In this document: piece after piece, positions 40,865 to 49,845 of the stretch
How positions within the stretch are numbered: the first letter of the stretch is position 1
How the letters are laid out: each line of letters opens with the position of its first letter
Assembly: GCF_003944705.1 (NCBI RefSeq)
Contig: NZ_RWIS01000004.1
Location: forward strand, 62,001-126,000
DNA length: 64,000 bases
Direction of reading: 5' to 3'
Source: Hymenobacter metallilatus
GTDB taxonomy: Bacteria; Bacteroidota; Bacteroidia; Cytophagales; Hymenobacteraceae
Position numbers and translations under genes: made by a program
The notes under the pieces: model-generated
What the model saw: the letters and a program-made list of their open reading frames with translations, nothing else
The model's database searches: none
What the model was told of the DNA's origin: nothing

Positions 40865-42079
40865 ATGACCCCTCCAGAGCCTTCCACTACCCCCCTGCCA
40901 CCCCACCCTCAGGCCGCCCCCCCCTTGGAGGCTGACGACGATGACCAGCTGCACACCCAGGTAGCCGCCGACCGGGACGCTACCCGTCAGGCCCGGCAGC
41001 AGATGGTGGGCCAGCGCCCTGGTACCCTTATGGTACGCGAGGATGCCGTTAAGCCACGCCTGTTCCTGATTTCCTACGACAATGACTTCTTTGCCGAGCA
41101 GGAATACCAGGTGTACGACGAGCTGCTGGCCTATTTTCGGCAGCACCCCGAGCAAAAGCACTGGCTCGATGTTCGGGGTTACGACGACCTGGCGCTAATG
41201 CAGCGCCTGCAGGAGGACTTCCGCATTCATCCGCTGCAAATGGAGGACGTGCTGGGTGACTACCAGCGGGCCAAGGTGGAGGAAACTGAGGACGGGCTGT
41301 TTCTGGTGTCGCGCATGACGGAATTTACCCGCCTGCTCGACATCGACGACGACCAGCTGTCCATCTTTACCGGCCCCAACTACGTCCTCACGTTTCAGGA
41401 TGATTACGAGGACTGCCTGGACGCGGTGCGCCTGCGCCTGCGTACCGGCCGCAGCAACATCCGCCGCCGCCCCCCGCTGTACCTGGCCTACGCCCTCACC
41501 GACGTAGTGCTGGACCACTATTACCCCACCATGGCGGCCATCGGCGACTACCTCGAAACCCTGGAGGAGCGCATCTTCCAGGGCCGGCCCGACCGGCGCG
41601 TGCTCAACCGCATTCTGCACATCAAGAAAGACATTGTGCGCTTCCGCCGGCTGGTGTACCCGGAGCGGGAAAAGATTGGGGAGCTGCTGCGGATGCCCGA
41701 AGAAGACGTGCCGGAGGAAATTAAGGTGTTTTTCAAGGACTGCTACGACCACGCCATTCAGGCCCTGGACCTGGCCGAAAGCTACCGGGAAACGGTGAGC
41801 AGCTTGGTGGAGCTATACATGTCGGACCAGGCCAACCGGGCCAACGAGGTGATGAAAGTACTAACCATCATCAGCAGTATTTTCATTCCGCTCAGCTTCG
41901 TGGTAGGCCTCTACGGCATGAATTTCCAGCGCGAAGGACCCGATGGCCGCATCAACTACCTCAACATGCCCGAGCTGTACAGCCCCTGGGGATATCCGGT
42001 GCTGCTGCTGATTCTGACGCTCATCGTCATTGGCCAACTCACGTACTTCTACCGCAAAGGCTGGCTAACGAATAGGTGA
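40865..42079 (+). CDS. corA: CorA-type magnesium/cobalt transporter
   Basis: About 404 residues. A large cytoplasmic domain (LDVRGYDDLALMQRLQ, HPLQMEDVLGDYQRAK, VSRMTEFTRLL) is followed by a long helix and two C-terminal membrane helices. The first ends with the signature YGMNF (about 361-365), the selectivity filter of CorA Mg2+ channels, and the C-terminus is basic (YRKGWLTNR). It forms pentamers in the inner membrane. A GTG two codons upstream of ATG 40865 is also possible. It diverges from the GNAT-like gene. Confidence 0.93.
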   Translation: MTPPEPSTTPLPPHPQAAPPLEADDDDQLHTQVAADRDATRQARQQMVGQRPGTLMVREDAVKPRLFLISYDNDFFAEQEYQVYDELLAYFRQHPEQKHWLDVRGYDDLALMQRLQEDFRIHPLQMEDVLGDYQRAKVEETEDGLFLVSRMTEFTRLLDIDDDQLSIFTGPNYVLTFQDDYEDCLDAVRLRLRTGRSNIRRRPPLYLAYALTDVVLDHYYPTMAAIGDYLETLEERIFQGRPDRRVLNRILHIKKDIVRFRRLVYPEREKIGELLRMPEEDVPEEIKVFFKDCYDHAIQALDLAESYRETVSSLVELYMSDQANRANEVMKVLTIISSIFIPLSFVVGLYGMNFQREGPDGRINYLNMPELYSPWGYPVLLLILTLIVIGQLTYFYRKGWLTNR

Positions 42080-42296
42080 GGAAGGTAGTGAGTAGTGAGT
42101 AGTTGGTAATAGGGCTGTCATCCTGAGGCGCAGCCGAAGGACCTTATGACGCTTGAGCCGTTCGAGCAATTTCACTGCAGATAGCGCAGAATATCACGTA
42201 GAGACTATTCTGCCACGGGCTGTTTAACCGTAAAAAGGTCCTTCGCAAGCTCAGGATGACAATCCTACTACCCACTACCAAACACCCGTTACTCGC
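42078..42296. repeat. Nested intergenic palindromes
   Basis: Outer: GGTGAGGAAGGTAGTGAGTA, GTGAGTAG left, CTACTACCCACTACC and TTACTCGCCTCAC right. Inner: CTGTCATCCTGAGGCGCAGC, CGAAGGACCTTATGACG left, AAGGTCCTTCGCAAGCTCAGG, ATGACA right. No gene present. Confidence 0.8.
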
Positions 42297-42297
42297 C

Positions 42298-45027
42298 TCA
42301 CAACCTCACATCCGTGCGGCGCAGTTCGGTGCCTAGTACCCGGAATAGGTGGTAGATGTCGGTGGTGGGGTCGTAGGTAAGGGCTACCTGGGAGGCAGTG
42401 CTGCGGAAAGGCTGCCCGCTGATGAGCCGCAGCCGGGCATCGTAGAGAAACACGTTGCCGGGGCCGGTTTCGGTGAGGGCGTAGATTTGCCGGCCGGGCC
42501 CGAAGGAGAAATACTGCACCGAGCGGGGCGCCGAGGTAACAAACGTCTGGCTGAGCAGCTGACGCCCGTTGGGGTCGAATAAACTCAGGTGGCCTCCTTC
42601 TTCGCGCACCACCACAAAGCTGCGCTGCTGCTGGTCGGGTACCAGGCGGAAGCGGCTGGTGCGGCTCCAAGTGGCGGCCCGGCGCCGGCTCACGATGTCG
42701 CCGCTCAGGTTGAAGCTCACCAGCTCGCCGTGTTGGTTAACCACAGTCAGGCGGGAGCGGCTCAGGGTGGCGCCGGGCTCCGTCAGCACTCCGCCCGCCA
42801 GGCGCCCGCCCACGCTGATGGGGAAGCCTGGGTACGGACTGCCGGCCTCATCGAAGGCGTAGATGTAGCCGTTCTCCAGCAGCACCACCACTACATCGTG
42901 CCCGGCTATGGTGAGGTAGTGCGGCGGGCCGGCCAGCCGGAACTCCAGCTGCTTGGGCTGCCAGCCGGGGAAGGTGCGCCCCTGCGTATCGTAGAGAAAC
43001 AGGTTGCCGCTGGCCCCGGCCACCAGCAGGCGGCGCGGCCCTCCACCGGCCGCCGGCGACACGCTCAGGGACGTGGCCCGCACCGTATCGGGCAGGTTGA
43101 GGGGGAAGTTGGGCTGCACCTGGCCCCGGTTGTTGAGCTGAAACAGCTGACCGGGCGTGGCCACCAGAAAACCACTGGCGCCCGGCAGGCGGAACGTGGG
43201 CCCCACCAGCGGCCCCGGCAGCGTATCCGACCAGGCCACCACGTTATCGGGCGTAACGTAGTGCAGCACGTGGGCCGTATCCTGCACCAGCACCCCGGGC
43301 AACTTGGTCCCACTTATTAGCACGGCTTCGGGCGGACTACTCAGGGGCGTTTTGAAAGCCAGCACGCTGCCCGTGCTGTTCTGGTTCTGGGGGCGGGCTT
43401 CGGCCGGCCCTACCACCGGGTGGCGCAGCACAAACTGCGTAAAGTACTGGGCGCCCGGCTCCCGCTCGTCGGGGGCGGGCACCCACTGCAAACACACCTG
43501 CGGAAAACGCTTGAACAGGGCCTCGTTTCGGAGCAGCCCGGCCCGACGTTCCTCCTGCAGGCCCCGCAGCAGCAGATTCCAGCAGTTGCGCGTATCCAGC
43601 AGCACCCGCAGGCGGGCCAGGGGCTGGGTTTCCTGCAGAAAAGCCACCTGCGTGGGGGAACGACTCCAGACCTCCCCGGCCGCTACATCCGTCAGCCACT
43701 GGCGCAGGGTTGCCTCATCGTCGGCAAAGCCCACATAGTTGCCTACCTGCGCCACCACGGGCTGGGCAAAGCCTTTAAACAGAGGACCCAGCAGCTGCTC
43801 GGGCAGCTCCGGTATGCCGGCCTGGTACAGCTGGTACGGCCCCACCCGCCCAAAAGCCGGAGTGGCCCCGGCAGCCCGCCGCAGCTGCCCCAGCAGGCTG
43901 CTGACCTTGGCAGGGCGGGCCGTGTACACCACGGCCAGCTTGCCTGGCCGGGCCCGGGCCGTGGCCGTGCCCAGGTAGCATAAGGCTACCTCCTGGCTGA
44001 ACTGAGCCGTGAGGCTATCCGGCAGGCTACCCACGGCGGCCCTCACCGAATCGGGGGCGGCGGCGTGGCGCGGACCGCGTAGCGTGGCCACCGGCCCCAG
44101 CCCCAGGTGCACCACCAGGGCCGCCCGCAGGGGTAGTACCTCGGCCATGCGCAGGCGCTGGGCAGGTTGGCCCAGCAGGCGCTGGTGCAGCCCGTCGCGG
44201 GTGGTTTCGGGGTTGGCAAATCCTGCAAATGCTACTTTATTGCCCGCCAGCTTCATTTCCGTCATTTCGTTGCGAGCCAGGCTGGCTACGGCCGCCATTT
44301 CCGGAGTAAGCTCCTGGCGGAAAAACACGCTGAGCAGCTGCGGCAGCCGGCGTTGGTTTAGCAGCAGGGTGGCATCCACGTCGCGGAGCTGGAAGTAGTC
44401 GGTGCTCTGGAACTCAGCGGCCACGGTGGGGGCGTCGGGGGTGGTGAGGCGACGGGCCACGGCTTCCACCAGGGCCGGGCTGGCACTCAGCAGCAGGTGG
44501 TTGCGGTAGTTCAGCAGCGTGAGGCCTTCCCGGCTGCCGCGGGGTCGTACCTCCGTCAGCAGCTGGTCTTCATACTCCCGGCTGGTGACTTGGAACCGGG
44601 CGTCCCGGCCCAGGCCTTCCAGCAGGCCCCGCACCTGCCGGTACTCCCGCACGCTGCTGATAGGAATCTGAAACAATATATCAAACCGGCCGGGGCCCGT
44701 TACGTGCAGGGAAGTGAGCACCCGCTTGCGGCCCAGAAACCGCAATACCACGTTGCGCCCTCCGGTAAGGCTGTCGGCCAGGGCCAACTGGTTTTCGACC
44801 TGCTGAAAGTAGCGCACAGCCGAGAGGTTGTCCCAGAGCTGGGTTTCCTTGAGGTGGCGCACCAGGGTGGAATGGTCGCGCGTGACAGCCACCAGCACGG
44901 CATCGTCGGGTACCAGGGCCCAGGGGTCGACGGGTACGCGGGCCACAGTGCGGCGGTAGTACACGTAGGAGCCCAGTGCCGTAAGCAGCAGCAAACCCGT
45001 CAATAAAACCAGTACTCGTTGCGACAT
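42298..45027 (-). CDS. Membrane-anchored DUF3352-like protein with C-terminal beta-propeller
   Basis: A 909-residue protein with one N-terminal membrane anchor (VLVLLTGLLLLTALGSYVYY) and the rest probably periplasmic. Residues about 35-540 resemble DUF3352-type proteins (WALVPDDAVLVAVTRD, FQIPISSVREYRQV, HLLLSASPALVEAVARR). From about 570 there are six blade-like repeats with the pattern ...vva..g.lf.yd..G...pgfP..: GQLFQLNNRGQVQPNFPLNL, GNLFLYDTQGRTFPGWQP, GYIYAFDEAGSPYPGFPI, GELVSFNLSGDI, GHLSLFDPNGRQL, GNVFLYDARLRLISG. The combination suggests a scaffold or sensor. Function unknown. Confidence 0.8.
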   Translation of the reverse strand: MSQRVLVLLTGLLLLTALGSYVYYRRTVARVPVDPWALVPDDAVLVAVTRDHSTLVRHLKETQLWDNLSAVRYFQQVENQLALADSLTGGRNVVLRFLGRKRVLTSLHVTGPGRFDILFQIPISSVREYRQVRGLLEGLGRDARFQVTSREYEDQLLTEVRPRGSREGLTLLNYRNHLLLSASPALVEAVARRLTTPDAPTVAAEFQSTDYFQLRDVDATLLLNQRRLPQLLSVFFRQELTPEMAAVASLARNEMTEMKLAGNKVAFAGFANPETTRDGLHQRLLGQPAQRLRMAEVLPLRAALVVHLGLGPVATLRGPRHAAAPDSVRAAVGSLPDSLTAQFSQEVALCYLGTATARARPGKLAVVYTARPAKVSSLLGQLRRAAGATPAFGRVGPYQLYQAGIPELPEQLLGPLFKGFAQPVVAQVGNYVGFADDEATLRQWLTDVAAGEVWSRSPTQVAFLQETQPLARLRVLLDTRNCWNLLLRGLQEERRAGLLRNEALFKRFPQVCLQWVPAPDEREPGAQYFTQFVLRHPVVGPAEARPQNQNSTGSVLAFKTPLSSPPEAVLISGTKLPGVLVQDTAHVLHYVTPDNVVAWSDTLPGPLVGPTFRLPGASGFLVATPGQLFQLNNRGQVQPNFPLNLPDTVRATSLSVSPAAGGGPRRLLVAGASGNLFLYDTQGRTFPGWQPKQLEFRLAGPPHYLTIAGHDVVVVLLENGYIYAFDEAGSPYPGFPISVGGRLAGGVLTEPGATLSRSRLTVVNQHGELVSFNLSGDIVSRRRAATWSRTSRFRLVPDQQQRSFVVVREEGGHLSLFDPNGRQLLSQTFVTSAPRSVQYFSFGPGRQIYALTETGPGNVFLYDARLRLISGQPFRSTASQVALTYDPTTDIYHLFRVLGTELRRTDVRL

Positions 45028-45056
45028 GCAGGGGAAACCCGGGAGGTAGGGAGCGG

Positions 45057-45064
45057 CAAAAATA
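45057..45064 (-). promoter_or_regulatory. -7 element TATTTTTG
   Basis: Exact TAnnTTTG on the minus strand, 29 bases before the ATG of the propeller protein. Confidence 0.45.
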
Positions 45065-45166
45065 GCTATTCGGCGCAGAGTAAGCCGTTGCTACGGCCGG
45101 GCGGGTAGCGGGGTTTGCAGGGCAGTTTTCTATCTTCCGGCCCGAAACCCTTTCTCTTCTCCCTGT

Positions 45167-46633
45167 ATGTCAGAAAAACAAGGCCATTTTCAGCGGGCCA
45201 TTACGCTGTTTGATGCCGTCATGATTGTCACCGGCAGCATGATTGGCTCCGGTATCTTTATCGTGTCGGCCGATATTGCCCGGCAGGTAGGCTCCGGCGG
45301 CTGGCTGCTGGTAGTGTGGCTGCTGACGGGCGTGATTACCCTGGCCGGGGCCATTAGCTACGGTGAGCTGGCCTCCATGTTTCCGAAGGTGGGCGGCCAG
45401 TACGTGTACCTGCGCGAGGCCTACAACAAGCTGGTGGCCTTCCTCTACGGATGGTCGTTGTTCCTGGTCATCCAGACCGGCGTAATTGCCGCCGTGGCGG
45501 TGGCATTTGCCAAGTTCACGGGGGTGCTGGTGCCCTGGTTCAGCGTGAAGAACGTGCTGTTTGCAGTAGGCGGCCTGGAGTTCAGCAGCGTGCAGCTGCT
45601 GGCCATTGTGCTTATCATCGGCATTACGGCCCTGAACGCCCAGGGCGTGCGTACCGGCAAGCTGATTCAGAATGTACTGGGTAGTACCAAGCTCATTGCC
45701 CTGGCCCTGCTCATTCTGTTCGGGGTGGCCCTGGGCATCAACCACGAAGCCATTCAGGCCAACTTCCATGACCTGTGGGCGGCGGCCCGCTACCCGGCTC
45801 CCGGCGCTTCCTTCGTCCCCATTCCGCTCAGCCTCTCGGGGCTGGTGGTGGCCATTGCCATGGCCATGACGGGCTCTCTGTTCTCTTCTGACTCCTGGAA
45901 CAACATTGGCTTTGCGGGCGAGGAAATTGTGAACCCGGAGCGTACCCTGGTGCGCAGCATGGCCCTGGGTACCGCCATTGTTACGGCGCTTTACATTCTC
46001 ATCAATATTGTATACCTGCTGGTGCTGCCCCTGCACGGCGCGCCCGAGGCGGCCACCGTGGCTGGCCGGGGCATTCAGTACGCCACCGACGACCGGGTAG
46101 CCACGGCCGTGGTAGAATCGGTGCTTGGCCAGAAGGGCGCGTACGTAATGGCCGTGCTCATTATGCTCAGCACCTTCGGGGCCAACAATGGCATTATTCT
46201 CAGCGGGGCCCGGGCCTACTACGCTATGGCCCAGGACGGGCTGTTTTTCCGGGGGCTGGCCCGCCTGAACACGGCCGGGGTACCCAGCCGGGCCTTGTGG
46301 GCCCAGTGCCTGTGGGCGTGCCTGCTGTGTCTGAGTGGCTCCTACGGGCAGCTGCTCAACTACGTGATGTTCTCGGTGATTCTGTTCTACGTCATCACTA
46401 TTGTGGGCATTTTCGTGCTGCGCCGCACCCGGCCCGAAGCTCCGCGGCCCTACCGCGCCTGGGGCTACCCGGTGCTGCCCGGCCTGTACGTGGTGCTGGC
46501 CTCGGCCTTTTGCCTGATTCTGCTGGTAGCGCCTGATACGGCCGAGTTTTCCCGGCGCGGCCTGCTGCTGGTGGCACTTGGGGTGCCGGTGTATTTTCTG
46601 TTCGGCCGCCGGTTCGCCCAACGCTCAGAGTAG
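45167..46633 (+). CDS. APC-family amino acid permease
   Basis: A 488-residue transporter with twelve predicted helices. The helix-1 substrate-binding break is VTGSMIGSGIFIV (about 21-33), followed by SYGELASMFPKVGGQYVYLREAY, both diagnostic of APC transporters, and FSSDSWNNIGFAGEE in helix 6. It resembles the basic/neutral LAT-like group. It sits in the inner membrane and probably takes up amino acids or exchanges them. A 24-bp hairpin after its stop separates it from the convergent gene. ATG 45167 is clear. Confidence 0.92.
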   Translation: MSEKQGHFQRAITLFDAVMIVTGSMIGSGIFIVSADIARQVGSGGWLLVVWLLTGVITLAGAISYGELASMFPKVGGQYVYLREAYNKLVAFLYGWSLFLVIQTGVIAAVAVAFAKFTGVLVPWFSVKNVLFAVGGLEFSSVQLLAIVLIIGITALNAQGVRTGKLIQNVLGSTKLIALALLILFGVALGINHEAIQANFHDLWAAARYPAPGASFVPIPLSLSGLVVAIAMAMTGSLFSSDSWNNIGFAGEEIVNPERTLVRSMALGTAIVTALYILINIVYLLVLPLHGAPEAATVAGRGIQYATDDRVATAVVESVLGQKGAYVMAVLIMLSTFGANNGIILSGARAYYAMAQDGLFFRGLARLNTAGVPSRALWAQCLWACLLCLSGSYGQLLNYVMFSVILFYVITIVGIFVLRRTRPEAPRPYRAWGYPVLPGLYVVLASAFCLILLVAPDTAEFSRRGLLLVALGVPVYFLFGRRFAQRSE

Positions 46634-46672
46634 CACTGACGGGAGGGTAAAGCCTTTCCAGCAGGATTAACA

Positions 46673-46733
46673 GCCCCTTTACCAGAACGCCCCGCACCGG
46701 TTATACCGATGCGGGGCGTTCTGGTAAAGGGGC
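46673..46733. terminator. Long bidirectional terminator hairpin
   Basis: Arms of about 24 bases, starting GCCCCTTTACCAGAACGCCC, pair almost perfectly with the inverse ending at 46733. It lies between convergent genes. Confidence 0.85.
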
Positions 46734-46748
46734 GTAGGGGCAGCGCCG

Positions 46749-47447
46749 TTAGCGACGCTTGCGGCGGGCACCTTCCTTCGGGAGCAGCGTTACGTTCTGG
46801 GGCTGGGTGCTACGGGTGCGCACCTCCTGGTCTTCGTAGCCGCCGTAGCCGTATACCAGCGTATTGTCGCCGGCGGGTACTTCAATGGAGTAGTTGCCGT
46901 TAGCATCGGTACCGGCCACTTTTTTCAGACCGCGCACCATTACCGTGGCGCCAGCCATGGGGCGGCCATTCTCGTCGAGGATGCGGCCGCTCATGGTAAC
47001 GGTGGCAGGGGCGGCTTCGGCGGCGGCAGGCGCGGCGGCGGGCACGGGCTCCACGGCCACGGGCTCTTCGGCGGGAGCAGCGGCCGCCAGGGCCGGAGCA
47101 GCCGTGGCCGCTTCAGGTGCTTTGGTTGCTGCAGCCGGTTTGGCGGATTTAGCGGCGGCCGCCGTTTCGGGAGCTTCGGTAGCCTCTGCTTCCGCCACTT
47201 CTTTTGCCTCTTCCGTGGGACGGGTGGCCGTTACGGTGGCTTCGCCCAGCTCCATTACGGGCATGGCGGCGGCCAGGCGACGAGTAGCCTGGGCAGGCAG
47301 CAGCACGTAGCCCAGCACCACAATAGCTACTATAGCCCCCACAATAATGGCCAGCCGACGGTTTCCCGACGAGAAATCTTCTTCCTCCTCAATCACTTCA
47401 GGGGTAATATCTTCGTTTTCAGCGGGAGTAGGAGTGTTGGCATCCAT
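46749..47447 (-). CDS. Membrane-anchored protein with Ala-rich linker and regulatory-like domain
   Basis: A 232-residue protein: acidic cytoplasmic start (NEDITPEVIEEEEDF), one membrane helix (about 31-50), an alanine/proline/glutamate-rich linker of about 90 residues and a carboxypeptidase regulatory-like beta domain (SGRILDENGRPMAGATVMVRG ... DANGNYSIEVPAGDNTLVYGY). It ends in a basic KEGARRKRR. The domain is of the kind found in TonB-dependent receptors and T9SS parts; here it would be held in the periplasm by the anchor, much as TonB is. Function unknown. Confidence 0.8.
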   Translation of the reverse strand: MDANTPTPAENEDITPEVIEEEEDFSSGNRRLAIIVGAIVAIVVLGYVLLPAQATRRLAAAMPVMELGEATVTATRPTEEAKEVAEAEATEAPETAAAAKSAKPAAATKAPEAATAAPALAAAAPAEEPVAVEPVPAAAPAAAEAAPATVTMSGRILDENGRPMAGATVMVRGLKKVAGTDANGNYSIEVPAGDNTLVYGYGGYEDQEVRTRSTQPQNVTLLPKEGARRKRR

Positions 47448-47651
47448 AAAGCGTTAGGGTAAAAAGTGGGAGTTGCGGAGGACAGAAAAGCAGAGCACCG
47501 GGCATTTTGGGGAGCATTACTCCAAAGCGGATACCATCGGCCCCTAAAGATATATGCTAGTCTGCTGGCTTACCTAATCCTGTATTCCAATTTTCGGATT
47601 TATTTCCCGCCATGATTAGCATCATTTCCTGCCTGCTCCTGAAAATATGAC

Positions 47652-47695
47652 AAAAAAACCAGGGTCCGGTTCCCAATCTGGAAACCGGACCCTGG
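47652..47695 (-). terminator. Intrinsic terminator of the acidic-protein gene
   Basis: CCAGGGTCCGGTT pairs with AACCGGACCCTGG. On the minus strand the hairpin is followed by TTTTTTT. Confidence 0.85.
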
Positions 47696-47720
47696 TCAGG
47701 GCTTTCTGGTGCTAATAAAG

Positions 47721-48110
47721 CTAGTCGTGAGCGGGTTTGGCAGGGCCACTGGGAGCATCTTCGCCGAACTCCTGGTCCTGGCTGCGGATGGGGTTGCCCA
47801 TGTCGTAGCTGCCCTCCACTTCAAAACCCGGTCCGCTGGCCTGCTCTCCGGCCTCGTGGTGCTCGTTGCCGCCCTGGGGCACGCCTTCCCCCCCACGAAT
47901 GGTCAGGTTTTCGAGCTGGTCTTTCTGGTCGGAGCGTTGGGTGTAGCCGCCCGCCCCGGTGTTGCGCTGGGCCGAGGGGTCACTAGCAGCCTTGCCATTG
48001 CTCATGCTTTGTTTAAATTCCTTCTCTTTTTGCAGCTGCTCATTCTCCGGAATGGCCTGCTCGTTGTTATGGATGATGTCTTTATTCGAGTTTTCGTTAT
48101 CAGAAGCCAT
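47721..48110 (-). CDS. Small hydrophilic, probably disordered protein
   Basis: A 129-residue protein rich in Asn, Gln, Glu, Gly and Ser without hydrophobic segments or cysteines (ASDNENSNKDIIHNNEQAI, NTGAGGYTQRSDQKDQ, FGEDAPSGPAKPAHD). Composition is like that of stress-related hydrophilins, but no family is recognised. ATG 48110 is chosen; the frame continues upstream without such composition. The gene has its own terminator. It diverges from the redox module. Confidence 0.7.
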   Translation of the reverse strand: MASDNENSNKDIIHNNEQAIPENEQLQKEKEFKQSMSNGKAASDPSAQRNTGAGGYTQRSDQKDQLENLTIRGGEGVPQGGNEHHEAGEQASGPGFEVEGSYDMGNPIRSQDQEFGEDAPSGPAKPAHD

Positions 48111-48209
48111 GGGTGTGGGTGTTGAATGAACAGAATGGTGAGAGTCTGTACGCGGGGCAGGGCGCGGGGGTTGGTAGCCGGGTCGAAAACCACAACCGGG
48201 CTGGCGGCG

Positions 48210-48217
48210 TAGCTTTG
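48210..48217 (+). promoter_or_regulatory. -7 element TAGCTTTG for the redox module
   Basis: Exact TAnnTTTG, 32 bases before the ATG of the FAD oxidoreductase. Confidence 0.5.
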
Positions 48218-48249
48218 CCGGGCCTACCTCCTGCTTTCGGATTCTGCTT

Positions 48250-49575
48250 ATGCACCTGGTCATCATTGGAAATGGTATTACCGGCGTTACCTGCGCCCTC
48301 ACGGCCCGGCGGCTCCGGCCCGAGGCCCGCATTACGCTGGTAGCCGAGGAAAGCCCCCACCATATTTCGCGCCCGGCCCTGATGTACGTGTACCTGGGCC
48401 ACCTGCGCCTCCCGGATATTAAGCCCTACGAGGACTGGTTCTGGGCCGAAAACCGCCTGGAGCTGGTGCACGCCACCGCCACCGCCTTCGATGCCCAGGC
48501 CCGGACCGTGCAGCTCAGCACCGGCGCTTCACTGGCCTACGATGCGCTGCTGCTGGCCACCGGCTCGCGCAGCCGCCCGGGGCAGTGGCCGGGCCGGGAA
48601 CTGGCCGGCGTGCAGGGCTTTGTTACCCTGCCCGACCTGGCCCAGATGACCCGCGACACCCACGGCATCGGGCAGGCCGTGGTGGTCGGCGGCGGCCTGA
48701 TTGGCATTGAGCTGGCCGAAATGCTGGCGGCAAAGGGCGTGGCCGTAACCATGCTGGTGCGGGAGGCGCATTACTGGGGCTCGGTGCTGCCGCCCGAAGA
48801 AGGCGCTTTGGTGCAGCGGCAGCTGGATGCCCACCACATTACCGTGCGTTACGCCACCGAGCTGGACGCCCTGCTCCCCGATGGCCTGGGCCGGGTACGG
48901 GCTGTGCGTACCCGCACCGGCGAGGAACTGCCGGCTCAGTGGGTAGGCCTGGCCATTGGAGTGGAACCCAACACCGACCTGGCCCGCACCGGCGGCCTGG
49001 AGGTGGCCCGGGGCATTCTGGTGGATGAGCTGCTGCGTACCAGCGCCCCGCAGGTATACGCGGCCGGCGACTGTGCCCAGCACCGCCAGCCGGGGCCCGG
49101 GGAGCTGGCCGTGGAGCAGCTCTGGTACACCGGCCGCCAGCAGGGCGAAACCGTGGCGTATGCTATCTGCGGGCAGCCCCGCCCCTACCGCCGCGGTGTG
49201 TGGTTCAACTCGGCCAAGTTCTTCGACCTTGAGTACCAGACCTACGGCCGCGTGCCCGCTCGCCCCGACCCGGCCGAGCACAGCTTCTGCTGGCAGCACC
49301 CCAGCGGCTGCCACCTGCTGCGCCTGAATTTCCGGTCCGATACCCTGGCCGTAACGGGCGTGAATGTGCTGGGCCTGCGCCACCGCCACGAAACCTGGCA
49401 CCGCTGGCTGCAGGCTGGTACGCCCGCCCCCCAGGTGCTGGCCGAGCTGGGAGCTGCTAACTTCGACCCCGAGTTTTTTCGCCGGTACGAGGCCGATATT
49501 GTGGCGGCCTTCAACCAGCAGTTTCCGCAGCATCCGGTGGTACGGCAGCGCCGTACAGGCTGGTTTGGGCGGTAA
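48250..49575 (+). CDS. FAD/NAD(P)-dependent oxidoreductase
   Basis: A 441-residue pyridine nucleotide-disulfide-type reductase. The FAD loop is IIGNGITGVTCAL (about 5-17), the second dinucleotide loop VVVGGGLIGIELAEML (about 143-158) and the FAD pyrophosphate motif VYAAGDCAQH (about 271-280). It lacks the C-x4-C redox pair, so it is closer to ferredoxin/rubredoxin or nitrite reductase NirB-type flavoproteins. The last 110 residues form a variable tail. It is followed by a small two-helix protein and a polyferredoxin gene on the same strand, suggesting an electron-transfer chain. Confidence 0.87.
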   Translation: MHLVIIGNGITGVTCALTARRLRPEARITLVAEESPHHISRPALMYVYLGHLRLPDIKPYEDWFWAENRLELVHATATAFDAQARTVQLSTGASLAYDALLLATGSRSRPGQWPGRELAGVQGFVTLPDLAQMTRDTHGIGQAVVVGGGLIGIELAEMLAAKGVAVTMLVREAHYWGSVLPPEEGALVQRQLDAHHITVRYATELDALLPDGLGRVRAVRTRTGEELPAQWVGLAIGVEPNTDLARTGGLEVARGILVDELLRTSAPQVYAAGDCAQHRQPGPGELAVEQLWYTGRQQGETVAYAICGQPRPYRRGVWFNSAKFFDLEYQTYGRVPARPDPAEHSFCWQHPSGCHLLRLNFRSDTLAVTGVNVLGLRHRHETWHRWLQAGTPAPQVLAELGAANFDPEFFRRYEADIVAAFNQQFPQHPVVRQRRTGWFGR

Positions 49576-49617
49576 GCACCGGTTGGTGCGGCTTCACCTG
49601 TTTTTTTCTTTTTGCGG

Positions 49618-49845
49618 ATGGATTTCTCCAAGCTATATCACCCCAACGCCCTCAACAGCTTCCAGTTCATTGCCGTGGTGGGAGCCATTATGAGCGGCGG
49701 CGCGCAGCTAATTATCCGGCTGCTGGACCACGCCCAGCCTGAGGGCTACAACTACCTGTATCTCTGCTGGCTGGCCCTTTACATTGGCGGCACCCTGCTC
49801 AACTACTTCGGCAAACCCTCCAGTGGCCACCATCATCATCATTGA
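49618..49845 (+). CDS. Small two-helix membrane protein with natural His tail
   Basis: A 75-residue protein with two membrane helices (FQFIAVVGAIMSGGAQLIIRLL and YLYLCWLALYIGGTLLNYF) and a short tail GKPSSG followed by five histidines before TGA. TTG 49612 is an alternative start two codons earlier. It lies between the flavoprotein and the polyferredoxin, so it may be a membrane subunit of the same complex. The terminal histidines could bind metal. No known family is recognised. Confidence 0.75.
   Translation: MDFSKLYHPNALNSFQFIAVVGAIMSGGAQLIIRLLDHAQPEGYNYLYLCWLALYIGGTLLNYFGKPSSGHHHHH

Noticed and set aside
39683..41161. 492-residue version of the FemAB/GNAT-like protein
   Set aside because: The first 150 residues are antisense to corA and lack family features; GTG 40711 is the likely region of the start.
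45170..46621. 483-residue open frame antisense to the amino acid permease
   Set aside because: Composition (Gln, His, Gly, Asn) is that of reverse-complemented hydrophobic codons. The permease frame has clear family motifs and helices.
48529..49533. 334-residue antisense frame within the FAD oxidoreductase gene
   Set aside because: No motif, and shadow composition; the plus-strand frame has both dinucleotide-binding loops.
49815..49845. Vector-derived His tag
   Set aside because: The tail is followed by native dispersed repeats seen elsewhere in the window, so it is genomic.
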